DNA of 64,000 bases from Actinoplanes missouriensis 431 (lineage in GTDB: Bacteria > Actinomycetota > Actinomycetes > Mycobacteriales > Micromonosporaceae). The notes below the pieces were generated by a model, which saw only the letters and a program-made list of their open reading frames with translations, was not told where the DNA came from and made no database searches. The position numbers were made by a program, and so were the translations under genes. Of the stretch, positions 26,470-33,574 are shown piece after piece (the first letter of the stretch is position 1; each line of letters begins with the position of its first letter). Where the stretch lies: positions 5,208,001 through 5,272,000 of the forward strand of contig NC_017093.1 of assembly GCF_000284295.1 (NCBI RefSeq), read 5' to 3'.

Positions 26470-27297
26470 CTAACGGGTCCAGTTGATCAGTCTGCGCCAG
26501 CAGATCAGGACGCAGGCGAGGCTGACGAAGCCGTCGTGGATGTCGAGCTGGCCTTCCCAGCGCACCGCGAGCCGGCGGAACTGATGCAGGAGGGCGAAGG
26601 TCTGTTCGACACCTAGCGCAGCTTGCCGAGTCCTTTGATGTCAGTGCTCTTCGGCTTCGGAATGAGCGGTTCAGTGCCGCGGTCGCGGCATGCTTAACGG
26701 AACGCCGCGCTGCTGCAGGCCTTCTCGGCCAGCAGTGCCTTGAAACGGCGCCGGGGACGGCCTGGGCGATCGGCGGAGCAGTCGAGCAGATCGAGCGCGC
26801 GTTTGATGTCGGGATCGTTCGCGCTCCTGGTCAGCGCGAAAAGCGGGGTGCCGTTGCCGTCATAGATCAGGTGGTGCTTCGAGCATGGCTTGCCGCGGTT
26901 GACCGGCGACGGGCCTATCCCGGCACCCCTTTTCTCGTCGATGTGACCGCCGCCCATCGCCGCACGTGACCAGTCGATTCGGTTCGCCGCGCTCAGCTTC
27001 GCCAGCAGCATGTGGGGGAGGCGGTCGAGAACGCCGGCCTCGACCCAGCGTTGCCACCGACGCCAGCAGGTCATTCCGGAGCCGAAGCCGAGATCTTGCG
27101 GGTAGGTCTTCCCAGCCGATCCCGGTGTGCAGCACGAACAGGATGCCTTGCGAGCACAGCCGGCCTGGCACCGGCCGCGGTTCCGGCGCCTTCGCCGGCC
27201 ACGGCGGTAGCACCGGTTCGATCAGCTTCCACAACTCGTCAGCGATCACCCAAGCCGTGCTCACGCCGACCGAAAAAGACGGATCTTTGCCTCGCAA
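26470..27297 (-). pseudogene. decayed IS5-type transposase
   Basis: Reading the minus strand, pieces of one IS5-family transposase are spread over different frames. The N-terminus (about 27297-27080) has LWKLIEPVLPPWP and GILFVLHTGIGWEDLP. The middle (about 27074-26694) has MTCWRRWQRWVEAGVLDRL, then the DDE-domain text HIDEKRGAGIGPSPVNRGKPCSKHH, with LIYDGNGTPLFAL. The C-terminus (about 26620-26470) has VEQTFALLHQFRRLAVRWE and CVLICWRRLINWTR. At least two frameshifts and a damaged segment around 26640-26700 separate them, so no functional transposase is made. I could not find convincing terminal inverted repeats or target-site duplications. Confidence 0.8.
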
Positions 27298-27895
27298 CGC
27301 TGATCAGCATCGATTTAATAGATCGTGTCAAGGGCTTTTAGGGGGCTTGGCAACGGCTGGCCGCGTGATGGGCGAGCCGAGGCTTAGCCCGCCCTTGATC
27401 TTGTTTGTAGCGCACCTACGTCCACCCACAGAAGGACGGTCGCCAGTAGAGGCGAGGCGGCGAGACGTAGGCGAGGTCGAGCGAGGCCCGGTCGCGTAGC
27501 GCGAAGCGTTCGCGACCGGCCCTTTGATCAACATTGTTGACATCTGCGAGAGGCATGACGCCCGCTGACTTCGGCCACCTGAAGCGCGGCTGCCTCAGAG
27601 TTGCTCTTCGCTTCGACCCCGCACGGCGGCAGCCCGATCCGGTCTGGGACGTCCGAGGTGCGCCTTGACCTACCGCTGCGGGATGCAGGACGATGAGATC
27701 CACGTGACGGCTTCCTTCAAACGCCTGTCCTGGTCGTTGAGGTTCAAGTAGCGGTCATCAGCTCCACGTTCCGCAGCGGTGAAGGTCGAGCCTGTTGTCT
27801 CAGCTCTCCGGATCGGCGAAGAACTGCTCGAGGTATTCGACCAGGGCCACGATCTCGCCGGGCGACAGCCGCGGCTGGATCAGGTGGTCCCTGAC
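27298..27895. other. non-coding stretch between the transposase remnant and the VOC gene
   Basis: About 600 bp with no supported gene. It contains a hairpin with 9-bp arms CCGGTCGCG (27488-27496) and CGCGACCGG (27511-27519) embedded in a GAG/GCGAGG-rich segment that looks like an intergenic repeat. The last part (27803-27895) continues the reading frame of the VOC gene past its stop codon for 31 codons (see findings). Confidence 0.4.
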
Positions 27896-28288
27896 CTACG
27901 GCAGGGCCTCGTTGATCTCGACCAGATGACCGTCCGGGTCACGCAGGAAGGCCCTCACCTCGCCACCCCACGCAGGCTCGGCCGGATCGGTCAGCAGGTC
28001 GACGCCCGCCGCTGCCAGCTCGGCACAGGCCTGGCGGCAGTCCGTGACCTGCATGACGATCGCGGCGGCCACCGCGCTCGCCGTGTCGTCCGGTGCCGTC
28101 AGCGCGACCCCGGGTCGATCCGGTGGCGGGTCCCCCTGCGCGGCGAGATGCAGGATTCCGGTCCCGTCGGTCAGCTTCGCATAGCCGCCCCACTCCACCA
28201 GGGGCCGAAAACCCAGTCGCCGATAGAACGCGACACTGCGCGCGACGTCTCGCACCACCATCAGGGGCGCAACACCCAACCCTTGCAC
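27896..28288 (-). CDS. VOC (glyoxalase/bleomycin resistance) family protein
   Basis: About 130 residues from a GTG at 28288 (QGLGVAPLMVVRDVARSVAFYRRLGF), chosen because the family starts just before the first beta strand and a GGGG element precedes it; longer starts to 28474 add sequence unlike the family. One vicinal-oxygen-chelate domain: RSVAFYRRLGFRPLVEWGG, TDGTGILHLAAQ, then the second half DCRQACAELAAAGVDLLTDP and the C-terminal AFLRDPDGHLVEINEAL with the metal-ligand Glu in VEIN. Members bind a divalent metal and act on small molecules or sequester antibiotics; the substrate here is unknown. The gene ends in TAG followed in frame by 31 more sense codons. Divergent from the TetR gene. 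Confidence 0.8.
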   Translation of the reverse strand: MQGLGVAPLMVVRDVARSVAFYRRLGFRPLVEWGGYAKLTDGTGILHLAAQGDPPPDRPGVALTAPDDTASAVAAAIVMQVTDCRQACAELAAAGVDLLTDPAEPAWGGEVRAFLRDPDGHLVEINEALP

Positions 28289-28430
28289 GGCAACCCCGCT
28301 TCGCGTCGATGGCACGGCTCGCTCGCTCGGCACGCTAACACCGGCATGACGATTCGTCCGCCCCGTATCGCGCCAAGTGGAACCATAATTCAACTTGGAA
28401 AAGATCTTCCACTTCGCTACGATCCGGTAC

Positions 28431-29063
28431 GTGGACGAACCGGGCTCTCCCCTGCGCCGTGACGCCGAACGCAACCGTCAACTGCTGCTGCGCACGGCGT
28501 ACGACCTGATGGCCTCCGCCGGTCTGGACGTCTCCTACGAGGACATCGCCCGGGCCGCCGGCACGGGGATGGGCACCATCTACCGGCGTTTCCCGCAGCG
28601 GCGGGATTTGCTGGACGCCCTGTTCAGCAAGCACATCGACACGGTGATCGACCTGACGGAGCAGGCCGCCCGCCACGACGACGCGTGGACCGGGCTCACC
28701 TGGTTCCTCGAGCGGCAGCTCGAGATCGAGGCGCAGAGCCGGGGCCTCGGGGAGCTGCTGCGCAGCCGCAACCAGGCGACCACCCTGGTGCAGCGCGCCC
28801 ACGAGCGGATGACCCCGCTCGTGGCCGGACTGATCGCCCGCGCGGTCCGCGCGGGTCAGCTTCCCCCCGGAGCGACGCCCGCCGACTTCGCCGCCGTGCA
28901 CGTGATGGTGGGTGGCGTCATGGATGCCTCACGCGACTTCGCCCCGCAGCTGTGGCGGCGCGCCCTCCGGATCGCCCTGGCGGGCCTGCGCCATGCCGAT
29001 CTGTCCGGTGACATGCCGGACGAAGCGGTCATCGACCACCTTTACCACGACGAGAAGAATTGA
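28431..29063 (+). CDS. TetR-family transcriptional regulator
   Basis: About 210 residues if starting at GTG 28431; a TTG at 28395 would add 12 residues but falls inside a palindromic element. N-terminal helix-turn-helix: RQLLLRTAYDLMASAGLDVSYEDIARAAGTGMGTIYRRFPQRRDLLDALF. The C-terminal ligand-binding domain is helical, with the SBP-like TetR C-terminus pattern. Just upstream is an AAGATCTT-centred palindrome (TGGAA 28396-28400 ... TTCCA 28407-28411), a possible autoregulatory operator also placed to control the divergent VOC gene. It lies 13 bp before a PPOX flavoenzyme gene, which it likely co-regulates. Confidence 0.88.
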   Translation: MDEPGSPLRRDAERNRQLLLRTAYDLMASAGLDVSYEDIARAAGTGMGTIYRRFPQRRDLLDALFSKHIDTVIDLTEQAARHDDAWTGLTWFLERQLEIEAQSRGLGELLRSRNQATTLVQRAHERMTPLVAGLIARAVRAGQLPPGATPADFAAVHVMVGGVMDASRDFAPQLWRRALRIALAGLRHADLSGDMPDEAVIDHLYHDEKN

Positions 29064-29076
29064 AGGTCCACCCATC

Positions 29077-29466
29077 ATGGCTCTGCCCGACGACCTGCTC
29101 GAGGTCCTCAACGCCAAGGCGATCTGCTTCGTGACCACGCTCATGCCCGACGGCTCGCCGCAGATCTCCCAGACCTGGGCCTCCACCGACGGTGAGCACG
29201 TGCTCATCAACACGGTCGACACCCATCAGAAGACCCGCAACATCGCACGCGACCCGCGCATCGCCATCGGGATCGCCGACCCGGCCGCGCCGTCACGGTC
29301 CTGGGCCCTGCGCGGGAGCGTCGTGTCCGCGACGACCGAGGGCGCCCGGGAGAACATCGACGAGCTGTCCCAGAAGTACATCGGCCGTCCGTACCCGGGC
29401 TTCGGCGGCGGCCCGCAGCAGCGCGTCCTGCTCACCGTCAAGGTCGACCGGGTGCACCAACCCTGA
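29077..29466 (+). CDS. PPOX-class (F420- or FMN-dependent) pyridoxamine-oxidase-like protein
   Basis: 129 residues from ATG 29077 (MALPDDLLEVLNAKAICFVTTLMPDGSPQ). Split beta-barrel flavin/deazaflavin-binding fold: FVTTLMPDGSPQISQTW, VLINTVDTHQKTRNIARDPRIAI, and the C-terminal segment ENIDELSQKYIGRPYPGF found in TIGR03618-type F420-dependent enzymes. Actinomycetes make F420, so F420 is a likelier cofactor than FMN, but this is inference. Probable two-gene operon with the TetR gene. Confidence 0.85.
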   Translation: MALPDDLLEVLNAKAICFVTTLMPDGSPQISQTWASTDGEHVLINTVDTHQKTRNIARDPRIAIGIADPAAPSRSWALRGSVVSATTEGARENIDELSQKYIGRPYPGFGGGPQQRVLLTVKVDRVHQP

Positions 29467-29503
29467 TCCGGCCGGCTGGCCCGGAGCTCACCATGAGCCG
29501 ATG

Positions 29504-30967
29504 CTATGCGGCGGACGACTCGTAGCGGCTCACCGTGCTCTTGCCGGCCGCCTTCGCGGCGTACATGGCGGTGTCGGCCTGGCGCAGCAGGGCGCTGATG
29601 CCGACCCGCTCGCCGCGCCTGGTCACGGCGACGCCGATGCTGGCGCTGACCTTCACCGGGTGGCCCTGGATGATCATCGGCTGGGCGATGCGGCGCAGCA
29701 GGCGTTCGGCGAGGATGCCGGCGCGCGGACCGGCGTCGATCAGCAGGATCGCGAACTCGTCGCCGCCGCACCGGCTGACCAGGTCGGTGCCGCGCAGTTC
29801 GGCGGTGAGCCGGTGCCCGATCGTGACCAGCACGTCGTCGCCGGCGGCGTGCCCGAGGGTGTCGTTGACCGGTTTGAAGCCGTCCAGGTCGATGATGATC
29901 GCGCAGGCTTCCAGGTAGCCGGCGGAGAGGCGCGCGGCGGCGCGGCTGTCGAAGGCGGACCGGTTGAGCAGGCCGGTGAGCGGATCGTGGTGGGCCTGGT
30001 AGGCGAGGGCCTCCCGCTGCTGTTCCAGGGTGACGGTGAGCCGGCCGACCGTGATCAGGGTGAGGAACTGGCGCAGCAGCACCAGCGAGAAGCTGCTCAG
30101 CAGCAGCCAGACCAGGACCGGGCCGAGCTCGCCGTCGGTCAGCTGGCGGCCGGCGGCGACGCCGACCGCGGTGGCGACCGGGACGTAGGGCAGCAGCGCC
30201 CACGGGCTGAAGACCAGGCGTTCCACCCCGTCGACGCCGGGCCGGGAGACGGCGAGCCGGCTGGACGCCGCCATCACGAACGCGCCGAGCACGTAGCCGG
30301 CGCCGACCCCGTTCGCATACCAGGGTTCGCCCGCCACGTCGTTGCGCACCGACACGAGCAGCGTCACCGCCTGGACCAGCGCGGCGAACGCGAGGAGCTG
30401 CTGGGCGCTCGCCCGCCGGCCGGGGACCGAACCGGCGAGGGTCACCAGCGCCACGGCGGCGCCGACTCCGAGAACGACGACGATCGTCACGGCGTACCCG
30501 CTGAAGGTCTGCCCTCCCCCGGCCGGCATGAACTCTCCGACGAGCGCGAGGAAGGCCCCGGAGACCGCCGCCACGTCGATCAGCTGCCGGGCCGCGGCGA
30601 TGCCGCGCAGGCGCGGACCGGCAAGGACGATCGCCAGGGGTACGCCGATCGCGGCGACCGTGGAGAGCACCACCGCCGGGGCAGCGGCCCAGGAGACGCC
30701 GAGCACCGAGAGCAGGAAGAGCACGTTCGAGAGCGACCACGCCGCGCAGGCCGCTGCGCCGCACCCGAAGGCGAGCTGGATCCGCGGCGGGTTGCCGGTG
30801 TCCCGGGCCCGGCTGCGATAGTTGACGGCGGCATACCCGCTGGCCACCGCGATCAGCACATCGGAGAGCGCCAATCCGGCCGTTTCCGGCAGGAACGGGT
30901 GCAGAAACTGCACGACAGACGCCATGACCAGGCCCGCCAGCAACGCAATGCGCAGTCGCATGCCCAC
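29504..30967 (-). CDS. membrane diguanylate cyclase (GGDEF)
   Basis: About 487 residues; GTG 30967 or ATG 30961 are alternative starts. About ten hydrophobic helices occupy residues 1-310 (an MHYT/MASE-like sensory membrane region not assigned to a named family), then a GGDEF domain at about 325-480: AHHDPLTGLLNRSAFD, IDLDGFKPVNDTLGHAAGD and the intact active-site loop RCGGDEFAIL, with ADTAMYAAKAAGKST near the end. It should make cyclic di-GMP. An RxxD inhibitory site is not evident (LRGTDLVSRCGGDEF has RGTD, which does fit the RxxD pattern at the usual spacing, so product inhibition is possible). No EAL domain. Confidence 0.9.
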   Translation of the reverse strand: MGMRLRIALLAGLVMASVVQFLHPFLPETAGLALSDVLIAVASGYAAVNYRSRARDTGNPPRIQLAFGCGAAACAAWSLSNVLFLLSVLGVSWAAAPAVVLSTVAAIGVPLAIVLAGPRLRGIAAARQLIDVAAVSGAFLALVGEFMPAGGGQTFSGYAVTIVVVLGVGAAVALVTLAGSVPGRRASAQQLLAFAALVQAVTLLVSVRNDVAGEPWYANGVGAGYVLGAFVMAASSRLAVSRPGVDGVERLVFSPWALLPYVPVATAVGVAAGRQLTDGELGPVLVWLLLSSFSLVLLRQFLTLITVGRLTVTLEQQREALAYQAHHDPLTGLLNRSAFDSRAAARLSAGYLEACAIIIDLDGFKPVNDTLGHAAGDDVLVTIGHRLTAELRGTDLVSRCGGDEFAILLIDAGPRAGILAERLLRRIAQPMIIQGHPVKVSASIGVAVTRRGERVGISALLRQADTAMYAAKAAGKSTVSRYESSAA

Positions 30968-31064
30968 CCCATGTTGGTGGAGATCCGCAAGAGGGCCGAG
31001 TATGACATGGACAGGGGTCTGTGATCAGCCCTCGAACCACGCAGCGAGAAGGAAGGCCTACACC

Positions 31065-31334
31065 GTGTGTCGCAGCATCCACCAGTTGCACAACTTCGAG
31101 CCGCCCGCGACGACCGACGAGATCCACGCGGCAGCCCTGCAGTACGTCCGCAAGATCGCCGGTTCGACGCGGCCGTCGCAGGCCAACCAGGAGGTCTTCG
31201 ACCAGGCGGTCGCCGCCGTGACGGCAGCGACCGCCGCGTTGCTGGACGGGCTGGTCACCACCGCTCCGCCCAAGGACCGGGAGGTGGAGGCGGCGAAGGC
31301 GCGGGCCCGGGCCGAGAAGCGGTACGCCTCCTAG
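31065..31334 (+). CDS. DUF2277 family protein
   Basis: 89 residues from GTG 31065 preceded by AAGGAAGG. Sequence CRSIHQLHNFEPPATTDEI, then AALQYVRKIAGSTRPSQANQ, matches DUF2277, a small helical family common in actinobacteria and related to DUF2293-like proteins; function unknown. The C-terminus is a charged helix (KDREVEAAKARARAEKRYAS). It is divergent from the GGDEF gene and convergent with the aminotransferase that ends the NRPS operon, 49 bp away, with no clear terminator between. Confidence 0.85.
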   Translation: MCRSIHQLHNFEPPATTDEIHAAALQYVRKIAGSTRPSQANQEVFDQAVAAVTAATAALLDGLVTTAPPKDREVEAAKARARAEKRYAS

Positions 31335-31383
31335 TCCCGTTCTGGATCCCGGCCCGATCTCGGTGGATTCGTGAGCCGCAGCG

Positions 31384-32415
31384 TCAGGAGATCAGCCGGC
31401 TCCAGCCGTGGGAGTCGGCGGTCCAGCCCAGGTGCAGATCGATCAGGGCCTGCCGCAGTTCCAAGGTGACCGGTCCGGGTTTCTCGTCGCCGACATGCCA
31501 TGTGGTGCCGCCGTCGACGACCCGGCCGACAGGGGTGACCACCGCGGCGGTGCCGCACGCGAACGTTTCGGTGATCAGCCCGGACCGGCACTCGTCACGC
31601 CACTGCTCGACCGAGATCCGCTCCTCGCTGACCGGATAACCCCGTTCCCGCGCGAGGGTCAGCAGCGAATCCCGGGTGACTCCCGGGAGCAGCGTGCCGG
31701 TGAGCGCCGGCGTCACCACCGTCGCGCCGGGCCCGCTGCCCCGCACGAAGAAGATGTTCATGCCGCCGAGCTCCTCGATCCAGCGCTGCTCGGCCGCGTC
31801 CACCCAGACGACCTGATCACAGCCGGCGTCGACCGCCGCCTGCTGGGCCAGGAACGCTCCCGCATAGTTCCCGGCGGCCTTGGCCTGACCGGTCCCGCCC
31901 GGAGCGGCCCGCGAATACTCACGGCTCACCAGAACCGCGATCGGGTTCGGCTCGTCGGAGAAGAACCCGCCGGTGACGAAACCCATCAGCAGGAACGTGT
32001 ACTCCCGGGACGGCCGCAACGCCAGGCAGGCTTCGCTCGCGAACATCACCGGCCGCAGGTAGAGGCTGAGTGCGGGATCGCCGGCCGGCAGGGCGGTGCC
32101 GTCGGTGGCAACGAACGCGTCCACCGCCTGCAGGAAGTACTCCTCGGGCAGGTGCGGCATCGCCATGCGTTCAGCGGACCGCTGGAACCGGCGGGCGTGA
32201 GCGTCAGGCCGGAACACCGCGAGCGTGCCGTCCTGCCACCGGTACGCCTTGAGACCCTCGAACACGACCTGGCCGTAGTGCAGGCCGACCATGGCGGGAC
32301 TGATCGTCAGCGGGCCGAACGGCCCGAGCCGGGGCGGCCCGGTCCACCCGGTCGCCTCCTGCCAGGTCGCCGACACCAGGTGCTCTGTGAAGTGCTCACC
32401 GAACCGCATCGTCAC
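31384..32415 (-). CDS. branched-chain amino acid aminotransferase (class IV)
   Basis: 343 residues from GTG 32415, preceded by GAGGGG; ATG 32409 is the alternative. Fold-type IV PLP enzyme of the IlvE type: HYGQVVFEGLKAYRW, AHARRFQRSAERMAMP, LSLYLRPVMFASEACLALRPS, the PLP lysine in GGTGQAKAAGNYAGAF, WIEELGGMNIFFV and GLITETFACGTAAVVTPV. It interconverts Val/Leu/Ile (or an unusual aliphatic amino acid) and 2-oxo acids. As the last gene of the NRPS operon (20 bp after the SnoaL-like gene) it probably supplies the aliphatic monomer for the hydrophobic first adenylation domain, or its keto acid as a branched fatty-acid primer. Confidence 0.9.
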   Translation of the reverse strand: MTMRFGEHFTEHLVSATWQEATGWTGPPRLGPFGPLTISPAMVGLHYGQVVFEGLKAYRWQDGTLAVFRPDAHARRFQRSAERMAMPHLPEEYFLQAVDAFVATDGTALPAGDPALSLYLRPVMFASEACLALRPSREYTFLLMGFVTGGFFSDEPNPIAVLVSREYSRAAPGGTGQAKAAGNYAGAFLAQQAAVDAGCDQVVWVDAAEQRWIEELGGMNIFFVRGSGPGATVVTPALTGTLLPGVTRDSLLTLARERGYPVSEERISVEQWRDECRSGLITETFACGTAAVVTPVGRVVDGGTTWHVGDEKPGPVTLELRQALIDLHLGWTADSHGWSRLIS

Positions 32416-32435
32416 GTTCGTTCCCCTCGCGTCGA

Positions 32436-32789
32436 TCAGACAAGTTGGACGAAGAAGAACGTGTCACGGCTGCGGAACGGGCCGCCGTCGGAGAACGTGA
32501 AGAAGTCGGCGAACCGCAACGCGACCACACTGCCGTTCTTCAGAGTGCCCTCGAAGGTGCCGTGCACCGCCCCGCTGTCACCCTGCACCACCACCTCGGA
32601 CAGGCGGTGCCGGCCGTCCCTGATCACCCGCTGGTCGCTGTAGAAGCGGGTCAGCTCGTCCCGCCCGACCAGCGGATCGTAGCCGGGACGGCGGTAGACG
32701 GCGTCCGGGGCGAAGAGTTCCACGAGCCCGGGTACGTCGCCGCCGTCCACCAGTTCGTAGTACTTCCGTATACGGTCTTCCCTTTCCAT
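32436..32789 (-). CDS. SnoaL-like / nuclear transport factor 2-fold protein
   Basis: 117 residues from ATG 32789 (MEREDRIRKYYELVDGGDV), with GGGAGG upstream. Typical SnoaL-like motif order: helix RKYYELVDGGDVPGLVELFAPDAVYRRPG, GRDELTRFYSD, then strands with GAVHGTFEGTLKNG and VALRFADFFTFSDGG. This cone-shaped fold serves isomerases, cyclases, hydroxylases and binding proteins; substrate cannot be told from sequence. It sits 14 bp after the thioesterase gene inside the NRPS operon, so it may tailor or fold the product. Confidence 0.8.
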   Translation of the reverse strand: MEREDRIRKYYELVDGGDVPGLVELFAPDAVYRRPGYDPLVGRDELTRFYSDQRVIRDGRHRLSEVVVQGDSGAVHGTFEGTLKNGSVVALRFADFFTFSDGGPFRSRDTFFFVQLV

Positions 32790-32803
32790 CCCGACCTCCC
32801 TGG

Positions 32804-33574
32804 TCAGTTCCGCAGTGACGCGTCGCGGGCGATGCCGACGACCTCGTCGAGGTGTTCGTTGAGATAGAAGTGGCCACCGGTGAACGGCACGACGGTGAAC
32901 GCCGCGGTGGTCAGTTCGCGCCACGCCTGGAGCCGTCCCTCGCCGAGATCCGGATCCTCGGTGCCGCCCAGCGCGGTGATCGGCACCGGAAGCGGTGGAT
33001 GGCCCGGATAGCGGTAGGTCTCGCACAGCTCGTAGTCGGCGCGGATGACCGGCAGCAGGAGTTCGAGCAGCTTCGGTTCGTTCAGCACCTCGCCGGCCGT
33101 ACCGTCAAGGGCTTTGAGGTGATCCACCAGGTCCGGATCGCTGAGCTGGTGCACCGTGCCCTCTCCCGACGGCGAGGAAAGGTGCGGGGCCGCATATCCG
33201 GAGACGACCAGATGCGCCGGAGGCCTGCCGAGCCGGGTCAGCCGCTGCGCCAGCTCGTACCCGAGCAGCGCACCCATGCTGTGCCCGAACAGCGCGAACC
33301 GCCGTTCCCCGGCCCGGTCCATCAGCGGGTGAAGCAGGGCGTCGGCCATGGCGGCGGCGGACCGGATCGGCGGTTCCCCGAACCGGGACTCACGGGCCGG
33401 CAGCCGCACCGGCACCACCGCGACCTCCGGGCCGGCCAAAGCCTGCCACTGCCGGTAGGTCGAAGCACCGGCACCGGCGTGCGGCAGGCAGAACAGTTGC
33501 GCCGCCGCCGCCGGCGTCACGTCACGCCCGAACCAGCTACCCACTCTCGCTGTCCTTCCGCCTGTCACGGTCAT
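32804..33574 (-). CDS. type II thioesterase of the NRPS cluster
   Basis: 256 residues, ATG overlapping the NRPS stop by 4 bp (ATGA at 33571-33574). Alpha/beta hydrolase of the GrsT/SrfAD family: LFCLPHAGAGASTYRQW, nucleophile Ser99 in ALFGHSMGALLGYELA, PITALGGTEDPDL (catalytic Asp region) and GGHFYLNEH with the catalytic His. Such enzymes usually clear misprimed acyl groups from carrier domains. Because the NRPS lacks its own terminal thioesterase, this protein may also release the product, but family precedent favours editing. Confidence 0.93.
   Translation of the reverse strand: MTVTGGRTARVGSWFGRDVTPAAAAQLFCLPHAGAGASTYRQWQALAGPEVAVVPVRLPARESRFGEPPIRSAAAMADALLHPLMDRAGERRFALFGHSMGALLGYELAQRLTRLGRPPAHLVVSGYAAPHLSSPSGEGTVHQLSDPDLVDHLKALDGTAGEVLNEPKLLELLLPVIRADYELCETYRYPGHPPLPVPITALGGTEDPDLGEGRLQAWRELTTAAFTVVPFTGGHFYLNEHLDEVVGIARDASLRN

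Noticed and set aside
27779..28462. Plus-strand open frame of 227 codons opposite the VOC gene
   Set aside because: The VOC protein on the minus strand has a complete family pattern; the plus frame is its shadow.
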